A stretch of 64,000 nt of DNA from Lunularia cruciata (Eukaryota > Streptophyta > Marchantiopsida > Lunulariales > Lunulariaceae), in NCBI GenBank assembly GCA_948567375.1, contig OX419761.1:1056501-1120500 (forward strand), given 5' to 3'. The notes under the pieces were generated by a model. The model did not search any database. It was not told the origin of the DNA and saw nothing but the letters and a program-made list of their open reading frames with translations. The position numbers were made by a program, and so were the translations under genes. This document shows positions 23,751-36,712 of the stretch, one piece after another (position 1 is the stretch's first letter; each line of letters starts with the position of its first letter).

Positions 23751-24144
23751 AGGGCAAGCAAGCTAAGAAATATATATTGCTTCATGCTAGAAGCGATGTA
23801 TATAATCTTTTCTGATTGATATGTTTTCAACCAGATTTAACTCAAATGCATTATCAAGAGTTTAACATCAATTCCAAAAAAGAAATTTCAATTTATCATA
23901 GGCTAATCTTCGAGTAAACGATAAACCAATTTTTACTATGAATACATTCCATCATAGGCCAGTCTTTGATAATCTTATCGTTGTTAATTTTTTTTCCTTT
24001 ACAACTCATAATACATGAATATTCTCCGGTCAAAGGTAACCTACATAAACCGAGTTCAACAGATTTTCTGAATTCATCCTCCGAATGAGAAGTCATTTTA
24101 CTAATGAAAATCTTATTTTATAATTGCAATGTATTCTATAATAT
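23751..24144. other. AT-rich spacer
   Basis: Return to AT-rich, CpG-poor sequence between the island and repeat copy 2. No gene or structure seen. Confidence 0.5.
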
Positions 24145-27075
24145 CGATATTCTTCAAATCATCACATCAAGTTCAATTCACTTATATGTTTCAATGTATT
24201 TGCTATCCTATCTCTAGGCTCTTAGTATAGCAGGATAAATATATCTATAAATGGAACTCTATCCTATTTTCGATCTTATCTCTCAATTTATTGCCATACC
24301 TTCAGCATCACATCAAGTTTGATACAAGTATATATTTTCTGTTTCATAGTTTTTGCTCAAGAATTACTAATTTTATGAATTATATTTTAGAGGTATTCTT
24401 GTTTTACTTGGTTTTATTTATATTAATATAGAAATTAATAGTTTAAATTAAAGATATGATATTATTTGAATCAACATGTGTAATCTCTTGAATGCACCAA
24501 TATTTTGGGCATTACTCATATAAGGTTTAGAGCCACTCTAGGTTATTTTGGAATTTGGTTTCTCATTTCTAACCGTATATTTTTTGCAGAAAAACCAAAC
24601 AAGCTAATATACTTGAGGAGAAAAGGATATCAAAGCACATCGTGGTTTGAAGACAATCAATTAAAATAAATCAATAATAAAATCATATTGATATCAATCG
24701 GAGTAGAACATCTAGAAATAATTTATCAGGTTAACACAATCGTTGAGCAGCCAAAGACTTTGCTTACTACCCAACTAAGTTCTTGAGTGTTTGCTTGAAT
24801 AACAAGACCTTTGCTCTTTGTTGTTGAGATAGTTCGCAAAGTATCTAACTTGTTCAATGACTTAGCTGACTTATTAATACTATCAAAGGCCTTGCTGTTT
24901 GACGTTACGTTACTTGTACCCACCCTCGTCACTATATATTGGAAACAAATTATAAAAGCCACATTATCAATGTGAAAATAAAATTAGCAAAGCCCATTCA
25001 AATCATTGTATAGACAATGAGCAGTATATGTACAAATGCATTTGACCATAAAACCACTCACCTCCTTCTATCTACTAGCAAGTGTAACTAAATGCAATTT
25101 ATATAACACAATGAGTGGAGTGGTATGGTAAAGCTACCGCTAGTTCATTCTAAATAAGTAAAAAAATTAATTATATGTGTGATTAAAACCTGATCTTTAA
25201 TTTTGTTATATATTCCATCTACCTAGATCTAGCATTTTCATAACCCATTAATGAAGCTATATCATGTGTGTCATCATAAAAGTACATCCTCTATTTGACC
25301 TTAGATTCTGAATAGAATCCTTTAGTAGTTGTTGTATCTTCTTCACACATCAAGATATATTCATGGTTAGGACATGGATGGCTATGATATCAAGAATCTA
25401 AGATAGTCCAATAAACCTATGTTTAATCCATATAGACAAACATTCATCTATAATCAATTTTCCTAATAACATTTCTATAATTAAGATAATAGTATGTGAG
25501 TGCTTAAACTTACCTCTAATGCCTGAATGTAAAATACAGAAGAAGTTTTATAGTTAATTCTAGAATAGTAGTAGTCTATTTGTGGCTTGCATAAGCAAAT
25601 ATAAATTCTTTTTTTCTTATTATAATCAAAGAAAATCTTTCTAGTATATACCACCAATGCAATTATCATTGTCCAACCCTTATAAGTACTATTTGTGAAA
25701 ATAATTTGGTTCAAAATTCCACATACAAACACATTACTTTAAATTTTTTATTCTTTTCCATAATCACTTCCATTCATTCCTTTATGTTTCCATTTGATTG
25801 ATTACTTAGATGTATATAGTCCTTCTTTCATTTACTTCTTACTTCATCACTTATTAACATATTTGCTCATAATGTGTTGCTAAGTTTCCACTCATGCTTC
25901 AAGTAATCTCTTGTTTGCTCCAAGATGCTAATAAGAGGAATATAGTCCCTAATGCTGTCCACAAAGTTGGGAACCTTTTTCAAGGTCTTAAGAATCTTAC
26001 TACTCAATTTGTATTTAGTTGTAAAGATCTTATCTCTTGTAGCTCTATACATTTCCTTGATATATGCAAGTAATATCTCCATTTTTGCTCAGGCTTCTTC
26101 CACACTCTATTTAATTTCATTAAACAAAGAACTCTCCTACACAACAACATTTTATTATGGCTAAACACATCTTAGTTTTTATATCATCCATCTTTCTATG
26201 GTTTTTTCATTCATTTTGCTACATTGGCAAGTAGTCAAAGTGAGATGATGTGAGATATTTATAAATAAGTATCCATAACTTTACTCAACCCCTTGTAGAC
26301 CAAAGGAATTGGGTCTAGAGGCCTATGAGTATCATTATATAGTACAAAATCAATTGACTTTTAGTAAATAATACCCTTCCTTGAGCAATTTGGGGCTAAA
26401 ATTCTTAGATACTTGTATGATTGAAATAAAATCACAATATTGCTACAACTCAGTCTATTCATAAATATTTCATGAATAGATTTGATCCTTCTCTTCATAT
26501 TTGGATTAAATAAATTATTTCATCCTCCAACAAAGGTTTTGATTTCTTTTAGAAAGGCCCAGACTAGGCTAACTTATTCTAGTTCATAATCTTTCTCTCA
26601 CTCCAATATCTTTTAAGATCTAAGAAAAATATCCCACATGCATGATTTTCCTTTATTATCCATATTTATAGAATCCATAAATTTTCCTTAGTTGTAGCTA
26701 AGGCTTTTAAGGATTTTCTTAATTAATTTAATGTATTATCTATTTAATTTCCACCCTCTATATGTTAATTTACCTCCTCTATAAAATAATAAACTATAGA
26801 TGATTAGGCATGAGCATAATATAAAAATTAAAACCTAATAGTATTTTCTTATTGCCAAAGCTCAAAACAATATTTACCCAATGGTCTACACAATCCCTAA
26901 TTTTTTTTTCTAATTTTTCATTCACTTGAACTTTGTGTCTCAAATCCATACATATTAACAAACCTAGGTATACAACTTATCTAGGTTGAGTTATTACAAA
27001 TTGCAAGTTATATGTCTAAAACTAACTAGTTGGATTCTCATTATTGAGAACAATTAATAAATTTTAACTAAAATT
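24145..27075 (+). repeat. Unknown dispersed repeat, copy 2
   Basis: Second copy of the 12.9-kb repeat. 24145-24930 matches 12893-13790 in direct orientation and 25626-27075 matches 16020-17465 in direct orientation; the part between is inverted. Landmarks shared with copy 1 include gagcagccaaagac, actacccaa and ttagctgactta. It stops at about 27075 where a retroelement fragment begins. No coding domain is visible. Confidence 0.7.
24935..25625 (-). repeat. Inverted segment of repeat copy 2
   Basis: This stretch is the reverse complement of about 15130-16010 in copy 1; for example 24990-25130 reads as the complement of 15790-15950. In copy 1 the segment is bounded by ctatataccagaaaacg (15123-15139) and tctttctagtatatact (16020-16036), which are inverted relative to each other. 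Recombination between such short inverted repeats would flip the segment. Confidence 0.7.
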
Positions 27076-27084
27076 TAAGTTTGT

Positions 27085-27490
27085 GTTTTGGAGATGAGAT
27101 AGAGCTTCTCAAGTAGTATTGAGAAGGGAATATCCTTTCCAAAGGATCTTATACTTGATTTGTTGTTGGCAGCCATATTGGATATTCATGCAATAATATG
27201 GCAAGCTAAATATTCTTCATGATCATTAACATGGGTTGGAGGAGGAGGAAGTTGGATAAAATTATGAAAGGAAGATGGGTTATAAATAAAGTGTTTTAAC
27301 TTCAAAATATGGAAGATAAGGTGGATCTTCATGCAAGTGAAAAGTACAAGTTTATAAGAAACACAAGAAATGATCTAAGTAGTATCAAATGGACCTATTT
27401 GATTGGGAGAAAGGTTATGAACTTGGATGTCAAGCAAGAGAAAAAAGTTATTGGAAGAAGGCATGAATTTATCATTTATTTGAAAAGTGA
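27085..27490 (-). pseudogene. Decayed integrase C-terminus/chromodomain fragment
   Basis: Parallel to 44300-44700 of element H, which carries its chromodomain and integrase tail on the minus strand. Shared stretches include ccctttccaaaggac-type and catgatcattgat-type sequence and a tggatgtcaagcaag/tgggtatcaagtgg block. Heavily mutated with stops and indels; the plus-strand 70-codon ORF here is a shadow. It represents an old relative of element H. Confidence 0.6.
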
Positions 27491-28949
27491 AATCAGAATA
27501 CTTATAATATTAATAGGCTAAGCAATTTGTATCAATATCAGTTAGTGATAATCAATATCACTAAGCAACCTAAACCGGGCAAGACTTTTGGGCACATTCA
27601 TTCAAGCTACATGGCAAAGCCATGTGCATCAGTATTAATTAGTGATACTTATTAGCACATTGCTTTTGCCCAAAGAGTCCAACAAAATAAACAAGTAGAA
27701 AAAATTATTATGATGGAAACATTTTGGTCCAAGTAAATGGAGTACACAAAAGGAATGTCATTGCAACAAATGATCATCCTAAAAGGAATTGGACGGAAAA
27801 CTGATCTGTCATAATGAGTTTAGATGATTTTAGCAATTTTTTGTTGATGGATGACGACAATCATGAACTTTGTGTTGTTTGGGCATTGGAGACAAATTGT
27901 CCTTCATGTGGTACCATTTTGTCCTTGAATGTAAAGTGGCACATACCTTAATTGCTATGGTTTTGAAGATTCTTGTATGTTGTCTAGGTAAAATAGGAGA
28001 ATTGGCATTGTAGGTTGCAAGCAAGATGGTATTATCAACACAACTATTTTGGAGGATCTAAGTGAAATTGCATTACTGCTAAGAACTCCACTACATTGGA
28101 GGACATAATGCACTAGATGATCATTCTAGTGTGATGAATAAAACCAAAAATTAGCAAGCAAAAAAACTGAAGCAATAAGCAAAACCTTGTGAAATAAATC
28201 CACTCACCTTTGTTGGTATGACAACTTGTTGACTTGAAACCTTCCCCTTGTAAAAGCCTTTTGGACTACAATTTTGTCATAAGTGCCATTAGACCTGAAC
28301 AAAGAAAAAAATTGAAAGAACATGCATCATACTTGTGAGAATTCCTAACACAATGCTTTGAATCTTAATCTTGCCATAACTGAATGCTCAACTTTGTTCA
28401 ATGAGTTGTCCAAGATAGACACAAACATCCAAATCTCAATTCTTTAAATGTCAAAACCCTATTGGTCCACTCTTCTTGTTGAAAGAGCTATCTTATCACT
28501 TTTTTTTCTACATACGAGGCCTTCTTACCTTCTTCTCACCAATTGGAGCTTATTGTACTAACATGACGTGATGCAAGGGAAGTGAGGCAATAAGAGATCT
28601 TGACAAATTGGAGCATACATTACCACTAAGAATGTCATATATGAAGCACATACATTACAACACCAGAGCACTTACATGGATACATAAAACCTTCCTTAAA
28701 CTCAATATGATGCCTTATTAATTGGAAGCATAAGCACATTTGGAATCAAGAGATTTAGACTTTGCATTGTAGTAGAAGCATCCAAATTGCCAAAAAAATG
28801 CTTTGGAAATAGAGACAAGGATATAAATCAATGGTGGAATTTTTTTAAATATTTTTAATCATATTGCATAAATAAATACATAACCTATTGGAAACAACTC
28901 AATTCCATACCCCTTTTTTTGTCTTTCATCACACAACCCACAATCTATT
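27491..28949. other. AT-rich repeat debris, no gene seen
   Basis: No domain recognised in either strand. Probably remains of a minus-strand retroelement, since fragments on both sides are minus-strand, but nothing in the segment proves it. Confidence 0.4.
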
Positions 28950-29920
28950 TATGTCAAGATTTCATGTGGTGTAGATGGGCTCATTTACCTCCTTTTGAAT
29001 AACATATATTAGCTCATCAAGAATTTAGGTTATAGTTACTTATGCATGAGCACTAGATACTTTTTGAACTCTTCTACCAAAGTCATAGAGTCTAACTTTG
29101 ATTTTAACTTCATTGTTGCTAAAATAGTAAGCACATCAATTCACTTTCATTTTAAAACCTTTTCAGCTTGCCTCAATTAAGCTCTTCAACCTTTCTAGGA
29201 CAAGTATCATAAACTTAAGAAGAATTAAGAATCCACACTTTTCAAAGAAGAATCCACACTTTTCAAAAAGATTTTTAAAGATTTTGAATTAAACAAGTGT
29301 CCAATGAAACAAAAAGTAGACCATTGATGGCATTTTTGAATTGATCATGGAGATCATTCATATGAATGATAATTAATTTGGATGCACTACCACTAGCTTC
29401 TTAAATGAATAAGGATTGATTTTCTTTCATCAAAGAAGCTTCATTTACATTTTGTTTATTCATTACTACCTTGACAATGGTATCCACCAAATAGCTAGCA
29501 AGGTTTGGCAGTTGATCCTTTCCTATGACTATGAAAGCTTGTGAGTATGATCAAGGATATTAGCTCATACTTTTTCATGAATTCATAGTCAATAATCCAC
29601 AAATCCTTGATGTTCCACTTGTATTTTCTTGCTTGAAGCACCAAGAAAGGTATAATACCTCAATGACATACAATCAAAACCAAAGCTTGAAACCAACACA
29701 CAAAACACCATGAGGCGCAACCAAAAAGCTCTATCATTTTTAAAGAATTCACCTAACACACAACTCACACAATTTTTTGCCAAAGACCTCAACAGTTGAG
29801 CTCCAAGCAAAGAGGCTCATTTTGGGCAGAAACTCAATGAAGGTCCATAAAACCTAATCCTACTTGCTTCCACCATCTTCAAAAAATATGCCAAAATTTG
29901 CAACAATTCTGTCCTTGGCC
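28950..29920 (-). repeat. Retroelement-derived repeat F, minus-strand copy
   Basis: 28960-29100 is the reverse complement of about 54800-54930 (ttcaaaaggaggtaaatgag core), and 29690-29910 is the reverse complement of about 53915-54180 (gttgagagcttaac/caatt...gaggtctt core). Thus 28.95-29.9 kb and 53.9-54.95 kb are copies of one repeat in opposite orientation. A small tandem duplication (aagaatccacacttttcaaa twice) lies at 29228-29268. The 73-codon minus-strand ORF at 29589-29810 is unrecognised. Confidence 0.6.
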
Positions 29921-30710
29921 TTAGTAAACAGATTCATAAAACAAAAATCCACCACTCAAACCCTCTACACCATCTCCCATTGTACCAACCACTCCCACTC
30001 TATGAACTAATGCTCCATAATCACATAATTGAAAAGAGCCAATGCACCATTACTCCAAGTCCTTGATTGAATATCACAAGTACCAACCACTATGCTTTCC
30101 ATGTATTCCTAACATGGAATATATAAGGTGACTTGGACAAACCCTTATGATTTTGGACCCCTACAACTTGGATAAACCCTTATATATAAGATGACTATGG
30201 ACAAACCCTTAGCCAAATGATCATGTGACTTGGCAAATACAAGAGCCTTTTTGCATAACCTATCTTTTACATCTTGGGACAATAGCACCTTTTTTGACAA
30301 TCTTTGTGATCAATAAAAAAAATAGATCTTCTTTATCTTGGAGAGATAAGGTACTCCAAACCATGATTTAGGTACAATTCTTGCTACTACTTCTTGGATG
30401 TCTTATGCCTACTCAAATCTATTCAAGGATAGAACCATTTTGAGATCAACTTGCTGAAAGAAGAGGGATTTGGTTCACTTATTTGATTTGTCTTGCCCTC
30501 ATTGGCTAGAGAATTTGAGTAAAAAAAATGCATTGCTGGTGGCAAGTGTGATGTGCAAAGTGATAAGTGTGATAGGAAAAGTGATAAGCATCTTCCCTTG
30601 AGGTATCTACTATGTAGCAAGCAATCCAAGACCAGATTTTTCATCTTGCTTCAATTTCATTCTCAAATAACAAATCCACCTTGTATTTCTATTGATTGTC
30701 AAAGTTTGGG
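29921..30710. other. AT-rich spacer left of element D
   Basis: Contains short internal repeats of a ggacaaaccctta-type motif near 30133-30210. No coding or RNA feature is supported. Confidence 0.4.
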
Positions 30711-31131
30711 TGTTTGCTAGGTTCTCATGACATTTGTAGTGCCAAAGCTAGGTTTCTTGAATGTTGGAGTGGTAATGTTGGTAGTCATAGGTATTTTGGT
30801 AGTTAATCATGGACTACTTGTTGGTGATCTGATATAGGGCTGTGGGCTAGAGAGTCTAGAAAGGCCAATGTAAGGCTAGCTAGTTTAGATGAGTTTTTGG
30901 TCACCATTTGGTAAAATCTACCCACCTTCTAGATTGTGCACAATAGGGTTTAAACCTCAAATATTTGGTTCCTAGAATGGTACCCTAGCCAGTTGGTCCA
31001 CGTTCACTTGTTGTCCTAATGATTGGTTGATTGATATTTATATGCTTATATCTTTAGCTAGGAGAGGTAGTTTGATCCCATCCTTGGTCATCCTTGTAGC
31101 TCAGAAAAAGGTAGACACTCCTATTATGTCA
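30711..31131 (+). repeat. 5' LTR of element D (internally deleted)
   Basis: Starts TGTTTGC and is similar to the LTR at about 61037-61895: first block catgacatttgtagtg against catgccatttgtagtg, last block ggctagctagtttaga to tatgtcaaatgcc. About 350-450 bp of the middle of the sister LTR is missing. A primer-site-like sequence follows (the sister has tggtggcagagtc). Confidence 0.55.
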
Positions 31132-31541
31132 AATGCCAAAGGATGTAGAGTCAATCTAGTATTGATTTATGAGATGGAGTGTCTTGTTTAGATTTCTTGT
31201 AAATGGACCTCCTCCATTATTTGCTTCCAATCTGTGCACCATGTTTGTGTGAGGTGCCCTAACTTTAGAATGTTGGTGCTTTAATGTGCTCTCAATAATG
31301 AGGTTGAAGTGATAACCGGTTAAACTACCTATGTTTCTCTTTGGTGAGGCAAGAAGTGAAGACCTATAGACCATGAGAGTGCATGTTATGATGATAGGTT
31401 ATAGGTCACCTTTTCCATTACTATAGTTGTCACAATTAGAGCTAATTAGTGAGTGGTATTTAGTTGGTGGTTGCATTTGGTGGTGATCCTTGGTGGGGTA
31501 CTTGTGGTGGTTACAATTGTGGTTTGAGTTACATTGTCACA
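31132..31541 (+). other. Leader of element D
   Basis: Untranslated stretch between the LTR and the gag start, similar throughout to 61896-62311. ORFs in it are minus-strand shadows. Confidence 0.6.
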
Positions 31542-32366
31542 ATGGAGTTCTTTGGAGATTCCAAAGAAGACATCACTATAGTACATTGTGAGTTTACTTA
31601 GAATAGCACTTGGTATCACTCTGTATCTCAAGTCCCAATGCAGGAGGAGATTGATTATGATATAGAGTTTGATACAAGAGCTAATTCAATTGAGAGTGCA
31701 CTTGGAGTGTCTGCATTGTTGATGAGACATTGATGAGATTTATGGGGGCCTCCAAAGGCCCCAAGCACTACTTTGGAATAATGAGTACCCATTGAGTTGG
31801 ATGACTTTATCCATGAGTTTGATAGTTGGTGTAATCTATAGTAGATGCAAAATCTGACTTTGTTCACACTCTTCATGGTATGGAAGAGGTTGTTTCAACA
31901 CTTGGAAGGTCTGCCTATGGATGACTATCATGAGTTTAGGAGAGCTCATTTGGAGGAGATCAAGCTATGGAGACAATATTAGTTTCCAAACTACGTCTCC
32001 ATCACTTCAAGCTTGGTTGCTAGTGTGCACCACACCATGTTGGCTTCTAAGGATAGAATGGACAGCCCAAATTCTATGGAGTGGGTGGAGGACCTAGTGT
32101 AGCTAGACCCTCACCTTCATTTTTAGATCAACAATAGCTAGTGAGTGGTGGTGTTACTTGTTAGACTTGTGGTGGACCTCATCACAAGAGAGAGTGCACT
32201 CAAAGCAGTGGATACCATTGCCATAGATTTGGTTACATTAATGATCAATGCTTTGACCTTCACTTAGAGTATTGGGTGGTAAGGCTGCTATGGCAAGTGG
32301 TAGAAGAGCTCTGGGTCATAGAAAATGAGGTGGTAGAGTATCACTTGGCATGAGTGAAGTACTTGC
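31542..32366 (+). pseudogene. Element D gag, interrupted by element E
   Basis: The reading starts at ATG 31542 (sister copy ATG 62312). It covers the capsid-like region and two zinc-knuckle remnants: TCGGPHHKREC, with the first Cys now a stop, and HCHRFGYINDQC. Gag packages element RNA in virus-like particles. Numerous stops and frameshifts are present. The frame is cut at 32366 by the 5' LTR of element E; gag resumes at 38637. Confidence 0.65.
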
Positions 32367-32962
32367 TGTAATACCATTAGCCAGACAGTATTTAGAGGTG
32401 AAATTGGGCTTGGTAATGTCTAGAAGGATATTATATATGATGTATTAAGTAGATCAGATAGAGGTGTCACCAAAAGAGTACTCCCACTAATAGGGCAAGA
32501 GTAGAAAACACCCTACAAACTTCAAAACCAATTTTAGGGGCCTAAATGAATGAATTAGACCTCAAAAATGAAAATTATAACCCCTCCCTTGAGGAAAAAA
32601 GGCTTACCTTCTCCTCCCACTATTTTCATTGTCCAGAGCTTACCAATGGTACCTCACCCATGTGATTTTGAGCTTCTTACAAGAAGATTCTCTAAAGATT
32701 CCCTTTGGTCAAATTTGTTTGACCAACCACATGAGACAAGAATTGAGATGTCACCCCATCCATGCAACTAATCTAGGGGTGGAGCTCATTGACATATCAC
32801 CAATCCATGTATCTGATCCAAGGATGGAGTTTCATTTTAGAGAACACTCTTTGTTATATCATAAAGACAAGGTGCTCCTTTGGGATGCTAAAATAAGTAT
32901 GACATGTGAAGCTTCTTCTCTTGTGTTTTTCTTGAGGGTTCTCTTATCCTCCAAATATTATA
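32367..32962 (+). repeat. 5' LTR of element E
   Basis: Starts TGTAATACCATTAG and ends ...AATATTATA, the last CA having become TA. It matches 38062-38636 over its whole length with many substitutions and small indels. The primer binding site follows after one base. The plus-strand ORF at 32629-33090 runs through the LTR and is not a gene. Confidence 0.9.
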
Positions 32963-33102
32963 ATGGTATCAAAGCTTGGGTTTTAATCAAAGAGAGTGGA
33001 TCACCCCTCTTGGAGGAACATGGATTATTGAGACAGAGTACTTTTGAGAGGAGAAATCATAGTCAAATGAATAGATTAAGAGTGTTTTAGAGAGAGGATG
33101 GG

Positions 33103-34700
33103 ATGGAGGCTTCTAGAGGACAATTTCTTGCACCCCGCTTTCCATTCTCAAATCCATTCCATATCAAGATTATGTACTTATATCATGAGCAAGTGAGAGT
33201 ATATCTTGTTTACTATTTTGGAGCAAAGTTCATGGATATAGTGATGAATTCACCAAACCCAGTGATTCTACCTATGGTGATATGATAAAGAGTGGGATTT
33301 GACAATCTAAATTTTTTTATGATGCAATGGATCTCAATATACCTAATCCTCTCTCTTTCAACACTCAAGTAGAAATCTATTATGTGGTTAAACCAGTCAA
33401 AAATGATTTTTAGGAAGTTCATAGTTCACAATTTTGGTGTGGAATATTATCAACAAGTGCTTGCCTCTAAATTCCCAATAGTTTGTGCCTCCTCCTTGGG
33501 TGATCATACTTACTTTCTATTGAAGTAGGAAGTAGCAATTGAGCATTTGATGTGTGTAAGAATCATGCATCTTTAGTTGCAAGATTTGATTCAAGGAATG
33601 CAAGGGATGTTGAACAAGTTTTAGGAGATCAAGATGACCATGGAGGCATTACAAAGTCAAGTACATACATTCAAGAATGATAGGTAATGCAAGAAGGAGA
33701 ACTATTGCAAAACCCAACACCAATGGTTGAAGTACTTGGAGAGTCACTCATGCCAATGACACCAACCCCGATAAACAATGAAGCCATGTTGTCATTACGG
33801 ATGAAGAAGATATGCAACATTGAGCCTTACAAGAGACAACATTCCATGGGAGTAGTGGAAAATTGGATTTCAAGAATGAATCAATACTTTGAATTATTTA
33901 TAACTGAGATCATTGATAATTCTGCAAGCATGTTTGCATGTTGGTACTTGACCAATAAAGCTCTCATATGTTATGATGCTTAGGAATGATCAATGTCGGG
34001 AAAAGAAGAGAAATTATTTGGATGGCAATGCTAAAGAATTTTCAATCCGTGGATTCTGTGCAAATGGCCCAAACCTGACTATGGAGGCTGAAGCAAAAGA
34101 ACATTGTACAAAAGATTATAGGGAGGTATTTCTTGATCTATAGATTCCAATAATAGATATGAGTCCAATAGAAGCTCTAGACAATTTCAAACAAGAGTTA
34201 AAAGAGCAAAATTTCCCAGAAGTAATGGTACAAAACCTTTGCATTGTTTTTGGAGCCATTGCATATGCTTAAAGAATAGTAAGGTTGCTTGGAGGAGATG
34301 AAGGGGAAGTCACGACTCAAAATTATTGGGCTAAAGCACCAAAGTGTGGTGGGCCTAATTTTATCGGAATTTGATAAAATTGGGCGATATTTAGTTTTGA
34401 GATTGAGGAGCATGACCACTCCAAGAAGAATAAGGACAGGTCAAAGAAAGGAGAGATGGAGTCCAAGAAGGAGAAGGGACTCAAGTAGAACAATGTTTTT
34501 GTTACAATTATGGCCAAGTTGGGCACCATGCCCAACTTTCTAAAGGCCTTCAGCCTCCATACAGGCAAACTTTGAACAACATGGAGAGACAAAGGAGATA
34601 AGAGAGGAGGATACAAAAGTCACATCAAAAAATGAAGATCACCAATGAATGTACCTTATGGCCTTATTGGCTCAATGGAGAAGAGAAAGGAGGGGGGAGG
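33103..34700 (+). pseudogene. Element E gag
   Basis: Gag capsid region with residual ORFs at 33103-33285 and 33687-33983; the latter has a WISRMNQYFEL segment typical of retrotransposon gag. A CCHC zinc knuckle remnant follows near 34490-34540 (CYNYGQVGHHAQLS), with the second Cys replaced by Tyr and the last Cys lost. Gag would form the particle and bind element RNA. Frameshifts and stops are frequent. Confidence 0.65.
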
Positions 34701-34719
34701 GGAGAGGACAAGGACAAGT

Positions 34720-36560
34720 ATCCAAAGGTTGAGGAAGACAAAATCATAATTGATTTTCATGAATAAAGTCCTAGAAGACAATCAAGTGAAAGTATTGATA
34801 GACCTTGGAGTAATAGAGAATTTCTTGTCTTGCTCTTTTGCAATAAGGTTAGAGATGTATCTAGAGAAGGATGAGAATGAAGAAGTAGAGTTACTTAATG
34901 GTCAGATAAAGAAGATTGAGTCATTACCTAGAAAGGTAACACTCCTTAGAGGAGAGTATTGAGAAGAGATTGAGTGCTGAGTGATATGATTAGCTTGATT
35001 AACCCCATGGTCAATTGGAGAAAGAAATTAATGAGAACTCACCAATGGAATATCATTGGGGTTAAAGAAACATCATACAAGCAAAAATTGCCTCTCTATA
35101 TTATAGGGACAACAATTATTTGTAAGACATGATGTTTCATGTGCCTAATAAGAGAAGTCTACAATGCAAAACTCAATGGATAAATTCCCAAAAAACTGTA
35201 AGATGTAGTCAATGAGTTTTAAGATGTCTTCTTGGATGACCTATCCTCAAGATTATCACCAAAAAGGAGAGTAGATCATAAAATCAAGATACTTCCTAGG
35301 AAGACACCTTCTTGTAAGCCCCATATCATTTATCACCTTATTAGTTGGAGGATTGTAAGGCTCAAATCAAGGATATGCTACAAAAGGGTTTATCTAACCC
35401 AACATATCACCATATGAGGCTCTTGTGTTGTTTGTGAAGAAGAAGGACAATACAATGCACATGTGCATTGACTACCAAGGCCTAAATAAACAAACAATGA
35501 AGAAAAAATATCCCTTACCTTGCATAGATGACTTGTTTGATCAACTCAATGAGTCAAAACACTTCACCAAACTTGATCTATGGAGTGGTTATAACCAAAT
35601 CAGGATTGCATAGGAAGATGTACATAAATAACCTTTCAAACACGGTATGGTCACTTTGAGTACATGGTGATGCCATGTACTCAAAGCATTGGTGATGCCA
35701 TGCGGCATCACCAATGCACCAACCATTTTCATGAGTTTGATGAATGATATATTTCATCTATACTTGAATAAATTTATTATTTTTTGAGATGACATCTTAA
35801 TCTATAGCAAAAAAATGATGGAGCACAAGCAACATCTATGAGAAGTTCTCCAGATTTATGATATAATCAATTGTATGTCAAAATCTCAAAGTGCTAGTTT
35901 GGCAAGTCTAAAGTAGACTACTTAGGGTATAGAGTAAGTGAAAAATGTATCCAAGTGTTAATAGATAAAATAGAGGTCATTTAAAAATGGGGTGCTCTAG
36001 AAGATCAAGCTCAACTCAAGAGTTTCTTGGGATTGATAAGGTTCTATTATCAATTTATCAAGTGCTTCTCCAAGGTCAAACAACCTCTAATGACACTACT
36101 TGGCAAGGGAAAGAAATGGATGTGGGGAACCACACAAGAATTGACCTTTCAAGAATTGAAAGACATATTACATGCACCAATGTTGAAATGATATGACCCA
36201 AAATGTCCAATCAAATTGGCTATAGATGCATCATGCATAGCAAAAGGAGCAATCATACAACAAGAGTGGCTTGATGGATGGCCCCTAATTGCATATTTCT
36301 CTCAAAATTTGCTATTGATAGAATGCAACAATCACACCACCAAACAAGAAGAGTTGTCCATTATCCTTGCAACCAAGCATTGGAAGCACTATCTTGGCAA
36401 GAAGGTATTTGTAGTGGAGACAAACCACAAACCTCTAGTCTACTTGAGACACAAAAAGATCTATCTCATCAATAGACTCAGTGGGCAAAGTAGAAACAAC
36501 GTTTCAACATGATGATCATCTATGTGGAAGGTAAGAAGCAACTTGTAGATTTAATCAACC
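34720..36560 (+). pseudogene. Element E protease, reverse transcriptase and RNase H
   Basis: Protease remnant at 34750-34962: VLIDLGVIENFLS, where the usual D-S/T-G active site reads DLG. Reverse transcriptase from about 35270: [20 protein letters not shown], then [14 protein letters not shown] (35425-35613), a PCGITNAPT segment after an inserted hairpin, and a DDILIYSKK catalytic motif near 35790 with a stop immediately before it. RNase H at 36216-36512: AIDASCIAKGAIIQQ and IECNNHTTKQEELSII. The domain order is normal for Ty3/gypsy. Stops arise mainly from Gln and Trp codons, consistent with C-to-T decay on either strand. Confidence 0.75.
35654..35716. repeat. Two abutting perfect hairpins inside the RT gene of element E
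   Basis: Hairpin 1: arms 35654-35667 and 35673-35686 (14 bp, loop 5). Hairpin 2: arms 35687-35699 and 35704-35716 (13 bp, loop 4). In the RT frame one expects an FEYMVMPxGxTNAP-type reading with nothing between the two outer arms. The two inner arms (about 25 bases, roughly 35675-35699) are extra and are the reverse complements of the sequence on either side. This is a templated insertion. Confidence 0.95.
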
Positions 36561-36712
36561 AAATGCTTATGTAAAACAATCAGGTGGTAGAGGTCAAGAT
36601 GAACATTGAATTTTGGCCAAGGATTCTCTTTGCTTCAAAAACTGACCCAAAAATTGTAGGAGCTCTTTCATCCAAAGGACTTATTAATACCCAAGGACTC
36701 ACCTTTTGTGAT

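Noticed and set aside
32629-33090. 153-codon plus-strand ORF
   Set aside because: It runs through the 5' LTR of element E and across the primer binding site, so it is not a protein gene.
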